Of a DNA stretch of 64,000 nt, positions 22,743 through 31,723 are shown in pieces. The notes under the pieces are model-generated. The model was not told the origin of the DNA, did no database searches, and saw nothing but the letters and a program-made list of their open reading frames with translations. The stretch's first letter is position 1. Each line of letters opens with the position of its first letter. Source of the stretch: CAYPZL01 sp964415045 (lineage in GTDB: Bacteria; Planctomycetota; Phycisphaerae; Sedimentisphaerales; Anaerobacaceae); contig CAYPZL010000003.1 of assembly GCA_964415045.1 (NCBI GenBank), positions 1 to 64,000 on the forward strand, written 5' to 3'. The position numbers and the translations under genes were made by a program.

Positions 22743-24224
22743 ATGACAGAGACGTCGTCTCCTCCCGCAGCCGAGTCAACGCGGCCCCCGCGCGTGGTTC
22801 CGCACGGAATTGTGTGGCCGTTCATCCTACTGTCCTCGTTGTTTTTGGCGTGGGCCATACCGAACAACATGACGGACACGATGCTGGCGGCGTTCAAACG
22901 CATCATGAGCCTGTCGGATTCGAGGACGGCCTGGATTCAGATTGCCTGCTATTTTTGTGGGTACGGATGCTTCGCGCTGCCCGGCGCCATCTTCATCAAG
23001 AAGCATACGTACAAGTCGGGCGTGCTTCTCGGGCTGGGCCTCTTCGCCGGCGGCGCGATGCTGATCTATCCGGCGGGCCTGGCGGCCGGGTTGAGTATGT
23101 ATCTCTGCTTCATGCTGTTTCTGGTGTCCCTGGTGATTCTCTTCGCGGGACTGTCGGTTTTGGAGACGGCCACGAATTCCTACGTCTGCGCGATCGGCTC
23201 GGAAGTGACCGCGACCCAACGTCTGAACTTCGCGCAATCGTTCAATCCGTTCGGCGCGATCACGGGCGTGGTCGTGAGCCAGGTCTTCGTGCTCTCCAAG
23301 CTCAACGTCCTGACGGCCGAGCAGCGACAGGCGCTTCCCGCCGAGCAACTGGCCGCCATCCAGCGCGGCGAGTTGCACGCGGTCACCACCGCGTATCTCG
23401 TTTTGGGGTTGATCATGGCCGGTCTGTTCCTGGCGATCTACGTGACGAGGATGCCCAACCTCAAAGAGGATGACAAAAGCCTGAACCTTAAGAAAACGTT
23501 CGGCCGGCTCGTCAGAAATGGGAACTACGTCTGGGGCGTCATCGCTCAGTTCTTCTACGTCGGCGCCCAGATTGCGGTATGGTCCTACATCATCCGCTAC
23601 GTCCTGATCCAGATGGACCTCGATGCGGTCGTGGCGAGCCTGGGAGAGAACGCCACACCGGAGGCGATCATCGAGAAGCTGCGCGGTCTGGAGCCGGTTG
23701 CAGCGGGATTCTACAACATCTGTGAATGGGTCGGGCTCGACGCGCTGCTCCCGCGGACGGCCGAACAGGCCGGCGGCACTTACTACATCATGTCACTGAT
23801 CCTGTTCGTAATCGGTCGTTTTACCTGCACGCTCGTCATGGACTTCGTCAAGCCTCGGAACTTGCTGACGGCCCTGTCCGCCATCGCGGTGGCATGCTGT
23901 CTGCTCACGATCTACGCGAAGGGATTCGTGGGCATATACGCGTTGATGACCATATCCTTCTGCATGTCCCTGATGTTCCCGACCATTTACGGCCTGGGCA
24001 TCGCCGGTTTGAAGGACGACACGAAGGTCGGCGGCTCGGGGATGGTGATGGCCATCGCCGGTGCGGCCGTTTTGACGCAGATTCAAGGCGCCGTCTCGGA
24101 CGGGTTCGGCAGCATCAAAGTGGCCTATTGGGTCCCCGCCATCGCGTTCATCGTCGTGGGATTCTATGGAGCGGTCATATGCCGGATACACGAATCTCGC
24201 GTCTCGTTGGCAAATTCAAAATAA
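22743..24224 (+). CDS. FucP-like MFS sugar:H+ symporter (first of a pair)
   Basis: A 493-residue, 12-helix transporter of the FucP (fucose:proton symporter) branch of the major facilitator superfamily. TM1 reads LAWAIPNNMTDTM, keeping the Asp (residue 45) equivalent to E. coli FucP Asp46. The Glu equivalent to FucP Glu135 is Glu141 in SVLETATNS, and the family motif QRLNFAQSFNPFGA follows. A loop insert of about 55 residues near 280-335 makes it longer than FucP. The ribosome site is weak. The second permease starts 24 bases after its stop. Uptake of fucose or a related sugar released by the neighbouring hydrolases is inferred. Confidence 0.88.
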   Translation: MTETSSPPAAESTRPPRVVPHGIVWPFILLSSLFLAWAIPNNMTDTMLAAFKRIMSLSDSRTAWIQIACYFCGYGCFALPGAIFIKKHTYKSGVLLGLGLFAGGAMLIYPAGLAAGLSMYLCFMLFLVSLVILFAGLSVLETATNSYVCAIGSEVTATQRLNFAQSFNPFGAITGVVVSQVFVLSKLNVLTAEQRQALPAEQLAAIQRGELHAVTTAYLVLGLIMAGLFLAIYVTRMPNLKEDDKSLNLKKTFGRLVRNGNYVWGVIAQFFYVGAQIAVWSYIIRYVLIQMDLDAVVASLGENATPEAIIEKLRGLEPVAAGFYNICEWVGLDALLPRTAEQAGGTYYIMSLILFVIGRFTCTLVMDFVKPRNLLTALSAIAVACCLLTIYAKGFVGIYALMTISFCMSLMFPTIYGLGIAGLKDDTKVGGSGMVMAIAGAAVLTQIQGAVSDGFGSIKVAYWVPAIAFIVVGFYGAVICRIHESRVSLANSK

Positions 24225-24248
24225 TCTGATAGATCTGGGAAACTACTT

Positions 24249-25592
24249 ATGGCAGAGATTCCTCCCTCTACCTCCGGTGGCGAGACACCGCGTGCGCGGG
24301 TGCTTCCGCGTGAAATCGTGTTGCCATTCATTCTTGTGACCAGTCTCTTCGCAATGTGGGGGTTCGCCAATGACATCACCAACCCCATGGTGGCCGCGTT
24401 CAAGAATATTCTGCTGCTGAGCTACACGGAGAGCGCGATGGTTCAGTTCGCCTTCTACGGCGGCTACTGCGTGATGGCGATACCGGCGGCCCTGTTCATC
24501 AAACGGTTCAGCTACAAGAGCGGTATCCTTGTCGGGCTGGGGCTGTACGCTGCGGGATGTCTGCTGTTTATCCCGTCGGGCTGGCTGATGGCCTTTTGGT
24601 CGTTCTTGATCGCCTACTTCATTATGACCTGCGGTCTGTCGTTCCTGGAGACCAGCTCCAATCCCTATATCCTGTCCATGGGGCCGGAGGAGACGTCCAC
24701 CCAGCGGCTCAATTTCGCCCAGTCCTTCAACCCCATTGGCTCGCTCACCGGGATGCTGGTCGCCAAGAACCTGATTCTGGCCCGTCTCGACACGGCTGAT
24801 GAAGAGGCCCGGCGCGCCATGCAGGAGACGGCGCCCGATCAGTTTGCGGCGATCCAGCAGCACGATCTCAATGTCATCATTGGACCCTACATGGCACTGG
24901 GACTGGTGGTGCTGGTGGCCCTGGTGATCTTTGCCATCGCTCGCCTGCCGCGCAGCAAGGGCGAAAACGACACGTCTCTGAACGTCGGTCCGACCCTCAA
25001 GCGTCTGTTCCGAAACCGCAAATACCTCGAAGGCGTCGTGGCCCAAACCTTCTACGTGGGCGTTCAGATCATGTGCTGGACGTTCATCATTCAATACGGC
25101 GTCAACGAATTAGGCATGGCCCCGAAAACGGCCCAGGGCTACAACATGATCGCCATGGTGATCTTTGTCAGCAGCCGGTTCATCTGTACGTATCTGCTCA
25201 AGTACATCAGTCCCGGCGGACTGCTCATGACGCTGGCCATCGTGGGAGGCGGACTTATCGTGGGGACGATTTTCATCCAGGGCATGTTCGGCCTGTACTG
25301 CCTCATTGGCGTCTCGGCCTGTATGTCGCTGATGTTCCCGACGATTTATGGAATCGCCCTCAAGGGTCTTGGGGACGACGCGAAGCTCGGAGCGGCCGGC
25401 CTGATCATGGCTATCGGCGGAGGGTCGGTGATGCCCCCGTTGCAGGCCAGGATCATGGACATGGACGCCTTCAACCTGGGGTTTATGACATTGTCGAGTA
25501 CGAGGGCCTCCTTTGTGCTGCCGCTGATTTGTTTTGTGGTCATCGCGATTTTCGGGTTCCGGACTTCGAAAGTGCACGGCCACACGTACTGA
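24249..25592 (+). CDS. FucP-like MFS sugar permease (second of a pair, variant Asp site)
   Basis: A 447-residue paralogue of the preceding permease, of normal FucP length. The segment equivalent to FucP NNLND reads NDITN: the proton-coupling Asp46 position is Asn45, while an Asp stands three residues earlier at 42. Glu134 (SFLETSSNP) keeps the second essential acid, and QRLNFAQSFNPIGS is conserved. This suggests altered coupling or specificity rather than simple duplication. It shares a transcript with the first permease and ends 38 bases before a strong terminator. Confidence 0.87.
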   Translation: MAEIPPSTSGGETPRARVLPREIVLPFILVTSLFAMWGFANDITNPMVAAFKNILLLSYTESAMVQFAFYGGYCVMAIPAALFIKRFSYKSGILVGLGLYAAGCLLFIPSGWLMAFWSFLIAYFIMTCGLSFLETSSNPYILSMGPEETSTQRLNFAQSFNPIGSLTGMLVAKNLILARLDTADEEARRAMQETAPDQFAAIQQHDLNVIIGPYMALGLVVLVALVIFAIARLPRSKGENDTSLNVGPTLKRLFRNRKYLEGVVAQTFYVGVQIMCWTFIIQYGVNELGMAPKTAQGYNMIAMVIFVSSRFICTYLLKYISPGGLLMTLAIVGGGLIVGTIFIQGMFGLYCLIGVSACMSLMFPTIYGIALKGLGDDAKLGAAGLIMAIGGGSVMPPLQARIMDMDAFNLGFMTLSSTRASFVLPLICFVVIAIFGFRTSKVHGHTY

Positions 25593-25630
25593 TGGCAGCA
25601 CGGATGTTGGCGGGATTCACTGGATTCGAG

Positions 25631-25660
25631 AGCCCCTTCCAACCGGAAGGGGCTTTTTCT
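25631..25660 (+). terminator. Intrinsic terminator after the permease pair
   Basis: AGCCCCTTCC-AACC-GGAAGGGGCT is a perfect 10-bp stem with a four-base loop, followed directly by TTTTCT. It lies 38 bases after the second permease stop and closes the carbohydrate island on the + strand. Confidence 0.9.
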
Positions 25661-25749
25661 ATCGTGACTGATGTCACAGCGCAAGAGCGAAGCCGGTCGT
25701 ATCCCGGAGGATGCGATCGGCTTCGATAGCAGTTCAATCCTGCGTCGTC

Positions 25750-25943
25750 GTTAGAAGCAGAACTTTTGCAAAATGGAGATTAGGCTTATATTCTTCAAGG
25801 AAATCGTTGGTTTGATTTCCTTGAAGACGGGGCTTAAACACCAATACCGAAAGCACTTACGTTCTCGGGAGGAAAAATCGACAAGAAGATTTTTCCTCCC
25901 TAAAGTAAGCCTAATCTCCATTTTGCAAAACTTCAGTTAGAAG
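25750..25943. mobile_element. MITE-like palindromic element with flanking 8-bp direct repeats
   Basis: A 178-bp element (25758-25935) with 25-bp perfect terminal inverted repeats at 25764-25788 and 25906-25930, each outer end carrying TTTTGCAAAA. Two internal hairpins each have a 13-bp perfect stem and 8-base loop: 25793-25805 with 25814-25826, and 25867-25879 with 25888-25900. GTTAGAAG occurs at 25750-25757 and 25936-25943 as a probable target-site duplication. The right copy contains the stop codon of the DUF481 gene. No transposase is encoded; the mobilising family is unknown. A structured RNA element is the main alternative. Confidence 0.7.
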
Positions 25944-26965
25944 GTCAAGCCGATGCCGAAGAGGTATTTGGTGTCGCTGCTGCCCTGGCCGATGGCCGGG
26001 GTGGTGTCGTAGTTGAAGATGACCTTGAAGTTGGCGAACATGTTCTTCATGAGGGCGGCCCGAACCTCGGCGGTGGTGGTCAGGTAATAGTCAGAAAACC
26101 GGTCGAAGGCCGGGTAGTAGGTCAGATCGTGGATGAACTTCATGCCTTCGATGATCTTCTTGTCGAAGTAGTAACCGGCCTGCATCGAGAGCTCGCTGTT
26201 GCTGTCCGTCTGGTTGTCGAATTTCTCGTACAGTGACGCCGCACCGGCCTCGGTCGAGAAGTTCATGTCATCGGATTCGATCCACTGGTAACCGCCACCG
26301 ACACCGACCGTGACTCTTCGATCCAGCTCGGCAACGCTGTCCTTTTCGTATCGCCCGTCGACGAAGCCAAAGAACTTCTTGGAGAAGAAGTAGTCGTACT
26401 TGCCCTTGGCACGCCACCAGTCTTCTATCGTTTCGTCTTCTTTCGTTTCCTTGTCTCGCTGCGTTCCCTTGGCGTAATCGGCGCTGACCGTGGTTCGATC
26501 CTTCTCGGTGCGCTTGGACATGTTGACGCTGGCGCTGATGGCTTCGGCCTTGGTGTTGCCGTGCGTGGAGGTCCACGCTCCGGAAACGCTTCCCGTCCAT
26601 TTGGGTTTGGGCTTGGCAGGCGGGTTGATCGAAACCACGTCCTCGACGTTGAACGTTTGGGCCCGAAGCGTCTCGCCCTGTTCGATGGAGAACTGGTTGC
26701 CTTCTGCGACGCTCACTTCCTGTTTGAGAACGGTGCCGTCTTTGAGATGAACCTCAACCGGAGACTCGCTGGCGAACGTCTGGATATTGGCCAACGGGAT
26801 GGTGATCTCTCCGACCAGGTCCGATTTGAGCACGAGCTTGCCGTCGGTGAGGTGGGCGATGGTGCCCGAGAGTCGGTCCCCGTTCTTCAGAAAGACCTGA
26901 TCGGCCTGGAGCGGGAGGCTCAGCAGCATGACGAAGAGAAACGCCAATAGTAGAACTGCACGCAT
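25937..26965 (-). CDS. DUF481 family outer-membrane beta-barrel protein
   Basis: A 342-residue exported protein with a signal peptide (residues 1-21). A short N-terminal domain (DQVFLKNGDRLSGTI; ITIPLANIQTF), common in planctomycete surface proteins, is followed by a DUF481 beta-barrel of alternating strands that ends in Phe (LFGIGLTF), the usual recognition residue for barrel assembly. The family includes YdiY-like salt-induced outer-membrane proteins of unknown function. AGGAGG lies 8 bases before the ATG. The stop codon sits within one flanking repeat of the MITE-like element, so insertion occurred at or just after the end of the gene without truncating it. Confidence 0.85.
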   Translation of the reverse strand: MRAVLLLAFLFVMLLSLPLQADQVFLKNGDRLSGTIAHLTDGKLVLKSDLVGEITIPLANIQTFASESPVEVHLKDGTVLKQEVSVAEGNQFSIEQGETLRAQTFNVEDVVSINPPAKPKPKWTGSVSGAWTSTHGNTKAEAISASVNMSKRTEKDRTTVSADYAKGTQRDKETKEDETIEDWWRAKGKYDYFFSKKFFGFVDGRYEKDSVAELDRRVTVGVGGGYQWIESDDMNFSTEAGAASLYEKFDNQTDSNSELSMQAGYYFDKKIIEGMKFIHDLTYYPAFDRFSDYYLTTTAEVRAALMKNMFANFKVIFNYDTTPAIGQGSSDTKYLFGIGLTF

Positions 26966-27045
26966 TGTCTGGACCTCCTAACATGACATAGCTGACTGAA
27001 ATCACATTCGCAAGACCTTCGCGTCTCTTGTCTTCCGCTCGCTTG

Positions 27046-27315
27046 TCATTTTGCCGAAGACGCGAGACTTCCATTCTTCAGATGCACATCGCGTTGTGGA
27101 AATGGTATTGTAATCCCGTTTTCTTCCAGAGCCACCTTCATTTTCGCCGTCAGGTCAAAGTATCGTTCCCATCGTACCTGCCAGAAGCCATCCAGAACAA
27201 CGCTCGCGCACACAACGATAGCGAGCATGCCCGCACAAAGGCCCACAGCCAAGCCGTGCCCCGATCCAATCCACACCCAGAGCGGTACCGCTGGCCTGCC
27301 GTTGCCACAGCCCAA
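27046..27315 (-). pseudogene. Remnant of a small-conductance mechanosensitive channel (mscS) gene
   Basis: The last 40 codons of this open stretch read like the C-terminus of MscS-type channels: RYFDLTAKMKVALEENGI then TIPFPQRDVHL, matching the alpha/beta domain end where E. coli MscS has FPYPQMDV. Upstream the similarity fades and shifts frame. An adjacent frame has a DKRMVQTGK segment that may be the decayed beta domain, but no pore helix (the Gly/Ala-rich TM3) is recognisable. It is therefore a 5'-truncated, frameshifted remnant. It lies 80 bases upstream of the DUF481 gene on the same strand. Confidence 0.55.
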
Positions 27316-28054
27316 CCAAGATAACAGCCCAAATGGTCCCCGGTACTACCGTGGATTGCCCCGGAGAGTTTGAGGTTTTTGGGAAAGTTTTTGCCGGTCT
27401 GAACCATGCGCTTGTCGTGGACGCAAATCGCGCGTCGTCGGGCCGGGGGCTGCACGGGAGAGACGTTTTACCTCCGGCCGGACGTGTTGCCATCTGCCGC
27501 GTGAGTTGGGTGAGAGTGCCGCGCCGTTTGACGTCGTTGGAGGCGACGCGAGGGTGAAAACTGTAATAGTCAGCGATGACATCGCTCGTAATGACATCGG
27601 AATTGACGACTTGAGCTATCGCCCTTCTTAGTTCATATGGATTGACGAAGACTGCGTTCTTTGACAAGAAGTCCCTCGTACAGAATCATCCTTCGCAGCG
27701 GATGCCCCCGAGACGGAGTGAGAGTCGTGGATTCCGGGAGGTGTGATCGCTGAGTGGTAGTGAGGTTTCTACCGCCCTGGCGTGCAGATCGCGAAGGAAT
27801 GCCCTTGCTTCGAGCCGCGAGGCGTCATGTGAAACTGTGCTTGTCGTTCGGCTGCATGGACGACGGTTTGCTGAGAGGATTGTAACGCTTTTCCTGGACT
27901 TGGAACGCAGATGTGCGAAAAGGCGAAAGCAGACGGATAGGCCACGAAAACCGTGTTGGGGGGATGGAGCCAGAGAACCGAAATGTTGCTGTTGCCCGAG
28001 CCTTTGAGGGGAGTCGTGTGAAGACTCCCTGCGAGAGGCGGAAAGGAGGCCACA
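27316..28054. other. Intergenic region without a supported gene
   Basis: About 740 bases between the mscS remnant and the start of the exopolysaccharide region. Several short frames exist on both strands, but none has a ribosome site with plausible protein composition. Its left end may contain further decayed mscS sequence (about 27316-27450). No convincing promoter, terminator or RNA gene was found. Confidence 0.5.
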
Positions 28055-29173
28055 ATGTCATCTGTTCGGAGTATATCACATTCTGTTCTCACATTGGTTG
28101 TTCTGCTGACGGTTTGCGGCTTTGGGGCCGTGCCAAACGTCGATGATGTTGTCGAGGCGATCGCGGATCGCCTGGAGCAGGCGCAGGACAAAATGGGCTG
28201 GAATATGGGGTCCTGGCCCGAAGAAGAGCTGTTCACGGGTTCCCTGACCGCGGGGATGGTCGGCGCCTACGAATGTACGGGCAATTACGTGTATCGGACC
28301 GCCTCGCGCCGGGCGGGATACTATATCCTGCGGGCTGGCAATCAGATGGGCAACCTGCTGGGTGATGAGGCATATGCACTGGTCCGACTGAGTGAAATAT
28401 CGCGGCTTATGGAAAGCGGGCTCTCCGACGTGTGGCTGTTCAACCTCTCCGAGTTTTACGCCAGCATGCGCAAAACCGGACCCGGCTACGAGGGGACGAC
28501 CGAACTGTATTTATCGTATTTCGAGGGGGAGGAGCCGTCAACGACGGTGTTTCTGCTGGCGCATTACGTGGTGGGGGCGTACTACGTCGATGACGCTGAC
28601 AAGGAATTGTGGCGCGATGCTCTGGTGCGCCATTTGTCGTACGTCGATGACGAATGCAGTCATCCGGTGATGGCCCTCGGCGCCGCGACGTGGGCACTGG
28701 CACAAATCGATGGGTTGGATGACACACCACCTGCGTCTGAGGGCGGTTCAACATACTGGGAGGGCACGGTGTTGCGCGACCTTCCGGCGCTTCTTCTGAG
28801 CCACCAGGTACCGGCCGGCGAAGCCTATGGCGGGAGTTTCTATTGGCGTTTCGATCACAGTGAAGTGGTGCCGGGCGGCATTGGGTACGGGTTCACCGAA
28901 GACGCGATCTATGCAACGCTTGGACTCGTTGCGGCGGCTTCGGCGGCGGGCAACGACGACGCCAACGAGGCCTTTGTGCTCGCCATAACCGCTGCCCAGG
29001 AGGCACTTCTGCGGGGCGTGGATGAAGACGGAGAGGTGTACGAGCACCTCGCCCAGGTAGGTCAAAAATATCACGCATATGCGGGGGAAATGCTGCAGGC
29101 GTTGTGGAGTACCAAGCAGTACCTGGATGCGCTGGCGGACTCAGATTCAGACGGAACCGGTGGAGGTGGCTGA
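28055..29173 (+). CDS. Secreted alpha-helical (toroid-like) protein of unknown function
   Basis: A 372-residue exported protein with a signal peptide (residues 1-25, ending GFGA). The mature part has repeated paired helices rich in Ala, Leu, Tyr and acidic residues (FTGSLTAGMVGAYECTG; YYILRAGNQMGN; GYGFTEDAIYATLGLVAAAS), as in (alpha/alpha)-toroid proteins such as polysaccharide lyases. It ends abruptly in DSDSDGTGGGG, a linker-like tail, so a C-terminal domain may have been lost. AAAGGAGG lies 6 bases before the ATG. It is the first gene of the right-hand region, facing the exopolysaccharide genes. Confidence 0.7.
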   Translation: MSSVRSISHSVLTLVVLLTVCGFGAVPNVDDVVEAIADRLEQAQDKMGWNMGSWPEEELFTGSLTAGMVGAYECTGNYVYRTASRRAGYYILRAGNQMGNLLGDEAYALVRLSEISRLMESGLSDVWLFNLSEFYASMRKTGPGYEGTTELYLSYFEGEEPSTTVFLLAHYVVGAYYVDDADKELWRDALVRHLSYVDDECSHPVMALGAATWALAQIDGLDDTPPASEGGSTYWEGTVLRDLPALLLSHQVPAGEAYGGSFYWRFDHSEVVPGGIGYGFTEDAIYATLGLVAAASAAGNDDANEAFVLAITAAQEALLRGVDEDGEVYEHLAQVGQKYHAYAGEMLQALWSTKQYLDALADSDSDGTGGGG

Positions 29174-29438
29174 ACGTCGAAGGAATCGGGCGGGAAGGAC
29201 GAATTCAACAATTTCCCCTCGATGCCCTGGTCACACAAGGAACAAACATGAGGTGTGCTCGTTGGCGGTTATTCCGGTGAAACTGAAGAGCAGTAAGACA
29301 ACGATGGCCTGGAGGTGACGAAAAAGGATCGTCTTGAACTTCTGTTTGGCTTAGCGGGAACTCCGAACGAAGCAGAAGTTGTCGTCCGCCACCGCAAACC
29401 GAAGTGTAGGGAAATGACCCATTGGAAAGGACTGAGTT

Positions 29439-29741
29439 ATGAAGAAGCCAATGAAACGACCCATTCGCAGGAGAAACCTAGTGTTGTTTATGGTGCTCTT
29501 GGGCGTCACTCTGACCTGGGCGGGTTCGATGGCTTTTGCTCGACCGGCGTCGAGCGTGTCGTCCCAAGGTAATGTGACAATGATCGATCCGTTTCTAATG
29601 ACGGTTGTCACGGTGCCGTACAATCCGGCGAGTCCCGGGGCTGTACGTGAGGCGGTACTTATCACGCCGCGGGCGCGCGTTCGGGTGCCCGGCAGGCTGC
29701 CTCTTCGAAGTGCCTTCCACCCGAATGGCTCGTACCTCTAA
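29439..29741 (+). CDS. Small secreted protein, unknown function
   Basis: A 100-residue protein with a very basic N-terminus (KKPMKRPIRRR), one hydrophobic signal helix ending SMAFA, and a mature part of about 65 residues with the pattern TPRARVRVPGRLPLRSAF. No domain is recognised. AAAGGAC lies 7 bases before the ATG. Its position just before the export genes suggests it is expressed with, or marks the start of, the exopolysaccharide locus. Confidence 0.55.
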   Translation: MKKPMKRPIRRRNLVLFMVLLGVTLTWAGSMAFARPASSVSSQGNVTMIDPFLMTVVTVPYNPASPGAVREAVLITPRARVRVPGRLPLRSAFHPNGSYL

Positions 29742-30091
29742 GCCGGGCTTCACCGGCCTGAGTTCGAGTTCGCGCGTAAGCACAGTACCGGGGGATACAT
29801 GACGACGATCCGAAGAATCCGCTCGACCACATGACTCGGGTGGCTTCCGGCGTCGCGGGTATCCTCGGATTGCTGCGGTGGCCAGGCCTTGCAAGCTCGT
29901 GCCATTGTCGGCACGCATGCCAGGCTGTTGGACGCGGGCAACGCTCATGCGTTCAAGGCCGGCAATCAGTTTCTGGTGGTGGAGGCGTTTTCGGTTGAAA
30001 CCGTGACCTGAAGAGATCCGAAGAGGGCATCTTTGGGGTTCGCAGCACCGGCGGAGTTCCCGCTGCCATTTGCCATGTTCAAGGAGGATCT
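29742..30091. other. Intergenic region with a possible frameshifted small coding remnant
   Basis: Bases 29831-29878 read MTRVASGVAGILGLLR, and after a one-base shift 29880-30011 reads on as GQALQARAIVGTHARLLD and a coherent tail ending FSVETVT-stop. No ribosome site or known family supports it. It could be decayed coding sequence or chance. Nothing else was recognised before the AAGGAGG of the next gene. Confidence 0.2.
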
Positions 30092-31723
30092 ATGACGCTG
30101 TTGGCATCTTCGAGGCGACACCGCGTGCGCGTGATACGGCGGGGCTTTGTCCGACTGGTCGTTCTCTTGCTCTTGCTCGCATGCAGCTATTGGGGCGGGT
30201 GCAGTGACGGGATCCAACAACCTTCCACGGAACGACTGATGGAGTTTGCGAACGCCGGCCCGGATGGACCGGCGGTCGATCTGGATCGGGTGGCCAAGGC
30301 AAGACTTCGCTCGGGGCCCTATCGAGTCGTGCCCGGCGACGTCTTGCAGGTGGAGATGCCTCAAGTACTGGATCCGCGCGCGTTGGAATCCACGACGGCG
30401 ATGGGTGGCAAGGAGACCTACACGTGTCGCATCGGTGATGCCGGTACGATTATCTTGCCGGTGGTCGGCCCGTTGCCGGTGGCCGGGAAGTCCCTCGCGG
30501 AAATTGAGTCCTCCATTATCGCAAGCTACTACCCGAAATTCGTCAAGACAGAACCTCCAATCTATGTCAGTGTTGTCGAACACAAGACGCAACGGGTGTC
30601 TGTCGTCGGGGCCGTTGCACGGTCGGGCATTTATGCGTTACGTCACGATCAAATGACCCTTGTCGGTTTGCTGATGGAGGCCGGTGGCATTGTCGACGAG
30701 GGGGCTGCGCTCATCAAGATCAATCGTTTCGGTCAGGGCGGCGTCAAACGTCTGGGGCTGTCCCATACGTCTGCGTCACGGGGCCTCGCCGAAGAGGCGA
30801 CGCATCGGGGCATGTTTGCCGACTGGACCGTGCCGGCGAGGAACGAGATGGGGATCAGGCCTGCGGATCCCGGCGTGAAACCGCATATGTTGTTCATGCG
30901 AGAGGGACCTTTGCACGCGACGGGTTGGCTCCTTTTCGGAAGGGGCGACGAAGTCGTGGCTCGGAAATGGCTGGACCTTGAAAGCAAGCATCAGAGGCGG
31001 CAATTCCTGGACACGGCAACGGCACGAGTGCGCTGTGTGACGGGGGCGGAGCTGGAAAGAAGGCTCTCCCGTCTGGCTCTGTTTCTGGAATCGTGGCCCC
31101 CGGGACAAGAAGTGCCGTTGTCTGTGCGTGACCCGGTGTGGAACGTGACCTGGGACGGTCATTTCGCGACTGTTTTTGACGAGCCTGTCGGCGGGATCTC
31201 ACGAGCGAGTCCGGCCGCCATCGTACAGAGTGCGGAAAGCCAAAGAGACAACATAGAGAGTACGGCCACTCTTGTTCTGCCGGTTAGGGGACTGAGCATT
31301 CCATTTGCCGACGTGGTCTTGCAGGAAGGCGATTCGATCGTTGTCGAGCCGCCGCCACAGCAGTTCGTTTCCGTTGTCGGATTGGTCGGCCGACCCGGCA
31401 ACTTCCCATACCCGTATGATGTTCGCTATACACTTATCCAGGCCATAGCGTTGGCAGGTGGTTTGGACCTCACGGCAGACCCGCGATACGTCAGCGTGTA
31501 TCGGTTGAAGGCCGATGGCACCGTGGCCGACGTAACGCTGCAACTGGTTGATCCGGAGAACCAGGAAAAGCTCACGGAGACTCTGGCCTTGCCGCTGAAA
31601 CCCGGTGACGTTGTCTCCGTCGAACACACGCTGCGCACGCGGACGAACAGGTTCCTGGATAGGGTCTTCCGTGTGAGCCTGGGCTTGTATTTTCGACCTG
31701 AAAGTCTCTGGGATGATGATTGA
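30092..31723 (+). CDS. Wza-like polysaccharide export lipoprotein (SLBB domains)
   Basis: A 543-residue outer-membrane exporter component for exopolysaccharide. A basic N-terminus leads to a lipobox (LLLAC, Cys31). A polysaccharide export domain (YRVVPGDVLQVEMPQV; GTIILPVVGPLPVAGKSLAEIE) covers about 75-170. SLBB-type segments follow (VSVVGAVARSGIYALRHDQ near 170 and VSVVGLVGRPGNFPYPYDV near 430), separated by a long unusual insert of about 200 residues. AAGGAGG precedes the ATG. The downstream kinase gene overlaps its 3' end by 11 bases, indicating translational coupling. It partners the Wzc-like protein next door. Confidence 0.9.
   Translation: MTLLASSRRHRVRVIRRGFVRLVVLLLLLACSYWGGCSDGIQQPSTERLMEFANAGPDGPAVDLDRVAKARLRSGPYRVVPGDVLQVEMPQVLDPRALESTTAMGGKETYTCRIGDAGTIILPVVGPLPVAGKSLAEIESSIIASYYPKFVKTEPPIYVSVVEHKTQRVSVVGAVARSGIYALRHDQMTLVGLLMEAGGIVDEGAALIKINRFGQGGVKRLGLSHTSASRGLAEEATHRGMFADWTVPARNEMGIRPADPGVKPHMLFMREGPLHATGWLLFGRGDEVVARKWLDLESKHQRRQFLDTATARVRCVTGAELERRLSRLALFLESWPPGQEVPLSVRDPVWNVTWDGHFATVFDEPVGGISRASPAAIVQSAESQRDNIESTATLVLPVRGLSIPFADVVLQEGDSIVVEPPPQQFVSVVGLVGRPGNFPYPYDVRYTLIQAIALAGGLDLTADPRYVSVYRLKADGTVADVTLQLVDPENQEKLTETLALPLKPGDVVSVEHTLRTRTNRFLDRVFRVSLGLYFRPESLWDDD

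Noticed and set aside
27155..27667. 170-codon minus-strand frame through the mscS remnant
   Set aside because: It is out of frame with the recognisable MscS C-terminus and shows no coherent domain of its own.
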